A stretch of DNA of 17,254 nt, taken from assembly GCF_000717655.1 (NCBI RefSeq), contig NZ_JNZY01000070.1:1-17254 (forward strand), read 5' to 3'. Positions 13,735 to 17,254 of the stretch are shown here, piece after piece. Made by a program: the position numbers and the translations under genes. The stretch's first letter is position 1. The number at the start of each line of letters is the position of its first letter. Origin of the DNA: Streptomyces katrae. GTDB taxonomy: Bacteria; Actinomycetota; Actinomycetes; Streptomycetales; Streptomycetaceae. The notes below the pieces were generated by a model. It saw nothing but the letters and a program-made list of their open reading frames with translations. It did not search any database and was not told the origin of the DNA.

Positions 13735-14763
13735 ATGGCCAGACCGGTGTGGACGGGGGTTCTGGGGTTCGGGCTCGTGAGCCTTCCCGTGGGCCTTTAT
13801 ACGGCGACGGACAGCCACACGATCCACTTCCACCAGCTCCAGCGCGGGACAGCTGACCGGATCCGCAACCGGCGCGTGAACGAGCGCACCGGCGACGAGG
13901 TGGACCTGTCGGACATCGTGAAGGGCTTCGACACCGGTGGCGAGTACGTGGTCGTCGAGCCGAAGGAGCTCGACGAGATCGCGCCGGGCCGGTCCCGGTC
14001 GATCGACGTGGCCGGCTTCGTCGACCTGGACACGATCGACCCGGTCTTCTTCGACAAGACGTACTTCCTGGGGCCTCGGGGATCGCAGTACGGGAAGGTC
14101 TACGCCCTGCTAGAGCGGGCGTTGGCCGAGTCGAACAAGGCCGGCATCGCCACGTTCGTGATGCGCGGGCGGGAGTACCTGGTCGCGCTGAAAGCTGAGG
14201 AGGCGGAAGGCCTGCTCACGATCCACACTCTTCACTGGGCCGACGAGCTGCGTGATCCGCACGCCGAGGTGCCCGACCTGCCGGGGAAGGTCGAGGCGAC
14301 GGCGGCTGAGGTGAAGATGGCCATGCAGCTGATCGACGCCCTGGCCATGGAGTGGGACCCGGAGTCCTTCCGCGACACCTTCCGCGAGAAGGTCGAGGCC
14401 CTGGTGAAGGCGAAGGCGGCCGGGGAGACAGTGGAGAAGGCCGAACCGGCGGCGAAGCCGACCGGTGCCGTCGACCTCATGGAGGCCCTGCGCGCCAGCG
14501 TCGAGCGGGCCAAGAGTCCCAAGGACTCCGGGGGCAAGGCCGCCTCCCCCGGCGCCCGGGCTGCGCGCGGGGAGAAGAAGTCGGCCCCGAAGAAGCGGAC
14601 GCGCTCCGGCCAGGCAGGCCAGGGCCGGGAGCTGATGTCGTTGACGAAGGCCGAGCTGTACGAGAAGGCGGCCGCGGCCGGCATCCCGGGCCGCTCCTCG
14701 ATGAACCACGACCAGCTCGCCGACGCCCTCGCGCACACCGGCCGTGGCCGGCGCAAGGCCTGA
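13735..14763 (+). CDS. ku: Ku, DNA end-binding protein of bacterial NHEJ
   Basis: This 342-residue protein starts MARPVWTGVLGFGLVSLPVGLY, the standard bacterial Ku opening. Ku forms a homodimer ring on broken DNA ends and recruits an ATP-dependent ligase such as LigD. The core (about 1-225) shows RNRRVNERTGDEV, KGFDTGGEYVVVE, FFDKTYFLGP, YALLERALAES and TFVMRGREYLVAL. The tail has a Lys/Ala-rich linker (about 228-295) and an SAP-like helical end (LTKAELYEKAAAAGIPGRS). Extended tails are usual in Streptomyces Ku and help DNA binding. The ATG at 13735 is preferred; GTG at 13723 or 13726 in the same frame is possible. A perfect hairpin follows the stop. A ligase with an apparent frameshift lies at 4235-5264, not adjacent. 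Confidence 0.95.
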   Translation: MARPVWTGVLGFGLVSLPVGLYTATDSHTIHFHQLQRGTADRIRNRRVNERTGDEVDLSDIVKGFDTGGEYVVVEPKELDEIAPGRSRSIDVAGFVDLDTIDPVFFDKTYFLGPRGSQYGKVYALLERALAESNKAGIATFVMRGREYLVALKAEEAEGLLTIHTLHWADELRDPHAEVPDLPGKVEATAAEVKMAMQLIDALAMEWDPESFRDTFREKVEALVKAKAAGETVEKAEPAAKPTGAVDLMEALRASVERAKSPKDSGGKAASPGARAARGEKKSAPKKRTRSGQAGQGRELMSLTKAELYEKAAAAGIPGRSSMNHDQLADALAHTGRGRRKA

Positions 14764-14779
14764 CCCCGCTGTGGCGGGG
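14764..14779. terminator. Hairpin after ku
   Basis: CCCCGC-TGTG-GCGGGG is a perfect 6-bp stem with a 4-base loop starting right after the ku stop codon. It is 24 bases from the stop of the convergent small gene, so it can serve both. No U-tract. Confidence 0.6.
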
Positions 14780-14803
14780 ACGTCCTGCGCGGCACGGTCG
14801 TGG

Positions 14804-15061
14804 TCAGGCCACCGTGACGCGCAGGACGTACGGCTCGCCCGTACTGATGGCTTCTGCCTGCTCCCGGAGGTCCATGTCCGTGAAGCCGAGCAGTGCCTCG
14901 TCGGCGGCCCGCCGGAGGAGCGGGAGGATTTCTGCGACGGGCCGGCCGCGATGTGCTTCGGCGAGCTCGGCGAAGGCCCGCTGGTAAGGCGCTCCGTACG
15001 TGCTCGCGCTGTCGGCCAGCAGCCGGTCAAGGTGCTGCCTGTCGACACTGATCTCGCCCAT
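14804..15061 (-). CDS. Hypothetical protein, 85 aa
   Basis: The ATG at 15061 is preceded by GAGGAGCAGGCC, a clear ribosome-binding site. The product starts MGEISVDRQHLDRLLAD, has a long helical middle (FAELAEAHRGRPVAEILPLLRRAADEA) and ends EPYVLRVTVA. It is acidic and soluble, with no Cys and no membrane part. The family was not recognised, but start signal, composition and position between two terminator-like hairpins all favour a real gene. It is convergent with ku. Confidence 0.7.
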   Translation of the reverse strand: MGEISVDRQHLDRLLADSASTYGAPYQRAFAELAEAHRGRPVAEILPLLRRAADEALLGFTDMDLREQAEAISTGEPYVLRVTVA

Positions 15062-15134
15062 GGCCTGCTCCTCACGTCCTCAACGGTCCCGATCCGGACC
15101 CTCGCCTTCGACGCTACGAGGCGGGTCTGACATC

Positions 15135-15151
15135 AGCCCCAGCCCGGGGCT
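15135..15151. terminator. Hairpin downstream of UDP-glucose dehydrogenase
   Basis: AGCCCC-AGCCC-GGGGCT is a perfect 6-bp stem with a 5-base loop, 37 bases after the dehydrogenase stop on the minus strand. It is a likely factor-independent terminator of the Streptomyces kind. Confidence 0.5.
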
Positions 15152-15187
15152 CGGGGGCGGAGGAGACAGCACGCTGGTGGAGGAGCA

Positions 15188-16474
15188 TCAGGGACGGCCG
15201 ACCGAGGTGTACCGGAATCCGATCTCGCGCAGGCGCTCAGGGTCGAGGAGGTTGCGGCCGTCGAACATGACCGGTGTGCGCATGACCCTGTGGGCTTCGG
15301 TCCAGTCGACTTCGGCGAGCTCGGGCCATTCGGTCACGATCACTGCCGCGTCCGCGTCGGCCAGGGCCTGCTGTGGGGTCGGGTAGCGGGTGCCGGAGTC
15401 CCAGGGTTCGCCGGCCGCCGGGCGGGCGAGGGGGTCCCAGGAGCGGACTTGTGCGCCCTCGGCGAGCAGGCGGCTGGCGAGCACTGTGGAGGGTGCCTCG
15501 CGCATGTCGTCGGTGCCGGGCTTGAACGCCATGCCCAGCAGAGCAATGCGCTTGCCTGCGAGGTCGCCGAGTTCGTCCTTGAGGTGCTGGATCGCGCGGC
15601 GCTTTTGGATGTTGTTGACGTTGATCACGGCGGTGAGGAGCTGGGGGTGGAAGCCGGTGTTGGAGGCCATCTGGCGCAGGGCTTCGCTGTCCTTGGGGAA
15701 GCAGGAGCCGCCCCAGCCGATGCCCGGGCGCAGGAAGTGGGCGCCGAGGCGGTGGTCCATGCCGACCGCTCCGAGGACGTCGGTGACGTTGGCGCCGGTG
15801 TTATCGCAGAGGGTGGCGATCTCGTTGGCGAAGCTGATCTTCGTTGCGAGGAGTGCGTTGGCGGCGAGTTTGACCATCTCGGCGGACTTCACATCCATGG
15901 TCGCCACCGGGGCGTTGATGCCGGTGTGCAGGGCGGCGACGAGGATGCCGGCGGTGTCGTTGTCCTGTCCGATGACGATGCGGTCGGGGGCCATGAAGTC
16001 CTGGATGGCGCGGCCTTCGGCGGTGAACTCGGGGTTGGAGACGTAGCCGACGTGGGCCAGGCCGATCTCGTCGAGGAGGGCTCGGGCGCGGGCTCCGGTG
16101 CCGACGGGAACGGTGGACTTCATGACGACGGCCTTCAGGTCGCGGGCGTCGGTCAGGGAGCGGACGACGGCCCACACGCGGGAGAGGTCGGCGTCGCCGG
16201 AGGCGGAGGGCGGGGTGTCCACGCAGACGTAGGCGATCTCGGCGCCGGTGACTGCCTCGGCGAGGTCCTGGGTGAAGGTCAGGCGTTCCTTGTTGCGGGC
16301 GATCATGTCGCCGAGTCCGGGTTCGTGGATGGGGACGTCGCCGGCACGGAGGATGCGGACGCGTTCGGGGTTGATGTCGCGGACGGTGACGTGGTGGCCC
16401 AGCTCGGCGAGGCATGCGCCGGTCACCAGCCCGATGTATCCGGCGCCGAACACCGCGATGCGTCGCTCTGCCAT
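15188..16474 (-). CDS. ugd: UDP-glucose 6-dehydrogenase
   Basis: This 428-residue enzyme oxidises UDP-glucose twice with NAD+ to give UDP-glucuronate, a precursor of acidic polysaccharides and some antibiotic sugars. Visible features are the Rossmann motif GAGYIGLVTG (10-19), DTPPS (86-90), KSTVPVGT (119-126), SNPEF (146-150) and VKLAANALLATKISFANE (201-218, Lys202). Also present are GGSCFPKD (255-262) with the catalytic Cys258, GMAFKPGTDD, and the C-terminal substrate domain. The ATG at 16474 has AAGGA about 10 bases upstream. Length is normal and the gene appears intact. A UDP- or GDP-mannuronate-type dehydrogenase cannot be fully excluded by eye, but UDP-glucose fits best. A GT4 remnant precedes it on the same strand, suggesting a former polysaccharide locus. 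Confidence 0.9.
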   Translation of the reverse strand: MAERRIAVFGAGYIGLVTGACLAELGHHVTVRDINPERVRILRAGDVPIHEPGLGDMIARNKERLTFTQDLAEAVTGAEIAYVCVDTPPSASGDADLSRVWAVVRSLTDARDLKAVVMKSTVPVGTGARARALLDEIGLAHVGYVSNPEFTAEGRAIQDFMAPDRIVIGQDNDTAGILVAALHTGINAPVATMDVKSAEMVKLAANALLATKISFANEIATLCDNTGANVTDVLGAVGMDHRLGAHFLRPGIGWGGSCFPKDSEALRQMASNTGFHPQLLTAVINVNNIQKRRAIQHLKDELGDLAGKRIALLGMAFKPGTDDMREAPSTVLASRLLAEGAQVRSWDPLARPAAGEPWDSGTRYPTPQQALADADAAVIVTEWPELAEVDWTEAHRVMRTPVMFDGRNLLDPERLREIGFRYTSVGRP

Positions 16475-16606
16475 GTTCTGTCCATCCTTCTCGTGCCGGT
16501 TCAGGGGGTTGTTCCGTTCTGCCCGGATGGCGGCCGGATCTCGGGCGCCACCCTACTCGGCTGCGCAATCACCGCCGGAATCGTGCCGCTCCGGGGCGCG
16601 CAGCGG

Positions 16607-16620
16607 CCGCGAGCGCGCGG
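16607..16620. terminator. Hairpin downstream of the GT4 fragment
   Basis: CCGCG-AGCG-CGCGG is a 5-bp stem directly after the stop of the GT4 scrap (-). An overlapping pair GCCGCT/AGCGGC spans 16585-16607. It may have ended the original GT4 transcript, separating it from the dehydrogenase. Confidence 0.4.
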
Positions 16621-16626
16621 TTCCGG

Positions 16627-16797
16627 TTAGGTCCGCTCGGCGGGGACGCGGTCGTAGATGTCGAGGTAGCGAGGGGTGAGGCTGCGCCAGGAGTAGTTGT
16701 CGCGGGCGAACTGGCCGGCGGCCTCGCCGCGTCGGATGAGCTCGGCCGGGTTGGTGAGGGCGTACTCGATGGTGGCGATGAGGTCGGCGAGGTCTAT
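16627..16797 (-). pseudogene. GT4 glycosyltransferase, 3' fragment
   Basis: The minus frame ending at 16627 reads DLADLIATIEYALTNPAEL, then IRRGEAAGQFARDNYSWRSL and TPRYLDIYDRVPAERT. This is the typical C-terminal helix region of GT4-type glycosyltransferases, where such helices follow the donor-binding Glu motif. Everything before it is missing. Beyond about 16797 the sequence becomes an IS701-like transposase scrap in another frame. It is non-functional, and evidence that a polysaccharide gene was broken here by a mobile element. Confidence 0.7.
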
Positions 16798-16802
16798 ACA
16801 CA

Positions 16803-16883
16803 CTCCGCCAGCGTCCAGCCGTTCTTGCGCTCCAACGGAGCGATCAACCCCGGCGTGTACGCAAGCGCCCGACCCCGCGGCTC
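16803..16883 (-). pseudogene. IS701-family transposase scrap
   Basis: The minus strand from 16883 reads EPRGRALAYTPGLIAPLER, then KNGWTLAE, and meets a stop at 16794. The pattern RxxAxAYxxGLxxPxERKNGWxLAE is characteristic of the N-terminal region of IS701-type transposases. Only about 27 residues remain. Both ends are missing: the GT4 scrap lies on one side and a membrane-protein gene on the other. The call rests on a short but distinctive pattern. Confidence 0.55.
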
Positions 16884-16919
16884 CAGCGCGGCACACGCGT
16901 GCCGCAGGCGGCAGCATCC

Positions 16920-17201
16920 ATGCTTGGCAGAGTGAGGAGCGCACTACATCGAGAACGAGTTCGATATTCGGCTGGGCTGCTGCTCGCCTTGGCGTGCATG
17001 ACCACTGGCGTCTGGGCTGTGATCACACTCATGACCGGCAACCTAACCACGTCTGACAAACTCGGTGTGTTCAGCCTGTTGATCGGACTGCTGCCCGTCA
17101 CCGCCCTGGCGGCGAAGGCACTCAAGCCGTCAGGCGATGTAGATCTCGTTAAAGCGGGCCTTGACCCCGGATTTTGGACACCGGAGACACTTGGATCTTG
17201 A
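16920..17201 (+). pseudogene. Two-helix membrane protein truncated by an IS3 element
   Basis: From the ATG at 16920 (a GTG at 16899 is possible) the protein reads MLGRVRSALHRERVRYSAG. It has a helix GLLLALACMTTGVWAVITLM, a short loop, a helix LGVFSLLIGLLPVTALAAKAL, and then KPSGDVDLVKAGL. The last 12 codons (DPGFWTPETLGS) are encoded by the terminal repeat of an IS3-family element starting at about 17162, so the true C-terminus is lost. The layout resembles the N-terminal anchor of larger Streptomyces membrane proteins, but the family was not recognised. Upstream lies another transposase scrap, so the native promoter may also be missing. Confidence 0.55.
17162..17182 (+). repeat. Terminal inverted repeat of a second IS3-family element
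   Basis: The sequence TGACCCCGGATTTTGGACAC starts at 17162, 63 bases before an IS3-type orfA start codon. TGACCCCGG(A/T)TTT-like ends are well known for IS3-family elements in actinomycetes. The partner repeat and target duplication lie outside the window. Confidence 0.6.
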
Positions 17202-17224
17202 TGGTCCAGGAGAACGGAGTCCCC

Positions 17225-17254
17225 GTGGGGATGAAGCATTACCCTGCCGAATTC
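17225..17254 (+). CDS. IS3-family transposase OrfA, N-terminal fragment (runs off window)
   Basis: GTG at 17225, with CGGAG five bases upstream, reads VGMKHYPAEF to the window end. MKHYPxEFK is the standard start of one group of IS3-family OrfA proteins, different from the MPAPRKYP group at the left edge. An internal ATG at 17231 is an alternative start. Only ten codons are visible. Confidence 0.75.
   Translation, partial: MGMKHYPAEF

Noticed and set aside
13387..13833. Minus-strand open frame overlapping the start of ku
   Set aside because: Pro/His/Arg-rich shadow; ku on the plus strand is unambiguous.
15290..16630. Long plus-strand open frame antisense to ugd (446 codons)
   Set aside because: Gly/Val/Asp-rich shadow of a high-GC gene; the minus strand encodes a complete enzyme with all catalytic motifs.
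17249..17254. EcoRI site GAATTC exactly at the window end, suggesting a clone boundary
   Set aside because: The same bases encode the expected Glu-Phe of an IS3 OrfA start, so the site is natural; a cloning boundary cannot be shown from the sequence.
1..17254. CRISPR array, tRNA or rRNA
   Set aside because: No regularly spaced direct repeats with unique spacers were seen; the only tandem repeats are in-frame coding repeats. No tRNA cloverleaf or rRNA-like sequence was noticed by eye.

Overview
The window is high-GC actinobacterial DNA, almost certainly from Streptomyces or a close relative. Reasons are the strong GC bias at third codon positions, a DUF6233 protein (a family known mainly from streptomycetes), a Streptomyces-type Ku with a Lys-rich tail, and several transposase types common in Streptomyces chromosome arms and linear plasmids. 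The many broken genes and insertion-sequence scars point to an accessory region such as a chromosome arm or large plasmid. This is an inference; no telomere, replication or transfer gene is visible.

Layout. 1-116: end of an IS3-family element (orfA start, minus strand). 301-2118 (-): a membrane-anchored pentapeptide-repeat protein, flanked on both sides by clustered copies of an ACTGAAATCTTC-like motif. 2243-3540: wreckage, with the 3' part of a membrane-protein gene (-) abutting a DDE transposase fragment (+) that has an in-frame stop. 3659-4108 (+): a small unknown protein. 4235-5264 (-): a stand-alone ATP-dependent DNA ligase whose last quarter is shifted in frame. 5413-6483 (+): a probably broken lipoprotein gene, a 54-residue Cys4 mini-protein closely followed by a DUF6233 protein, and a small acidic protein. 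6502-7227 (-): a protein built from four similar helix-turn-helix modules, the fourth cut off by an amber codon. 7589-8773 (-): a macrolide-type GT1 glycosyltransferase. 9034-9168 (-): an orphan mini-ORF. 9192-9680 (-): a secreted Gly/Gln-rich repeat protein. 9822-13066 (-): an MMPL-family exporter translationally coupled (ATGA) to an alpha/beta hydrolase with a Cys nucleophile. 13735-14763 (+): Ku. 14804-15061 (-): a small unknown protein. 15188-16474 (-): UDP-glucose 6-dehydrogenase, preceded by a 3' scrap of a GT4 glycosyltransferase, an IS701-like transposase scrap, a two-helix membrane protein cut by an IS3 element at about 17162, and the start of that element's orfA.

How the genes may work together. 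Ku and the ATP-dependent ligase form a two-part end-joining theme, although they lie 8.5 kb apart and the ligase appears frameshifted. The MMPL/hydrolase pair is an export-plus-processing operon, probably for a lipidic or other hydrophobic product, and a palindrome suited to a TetR-type repressor lies upstream. UDP-glucose dehydrogenase and the GT4 remnant suggest a former polysaccharide locus supplying UDP-glucuronate. The remaining genes look like independent cargo.

I found no tRNA, rRNA or CRISPR array. The least explained items are the four-module HTH protein and the repeated motif around the pentapeptide gene.
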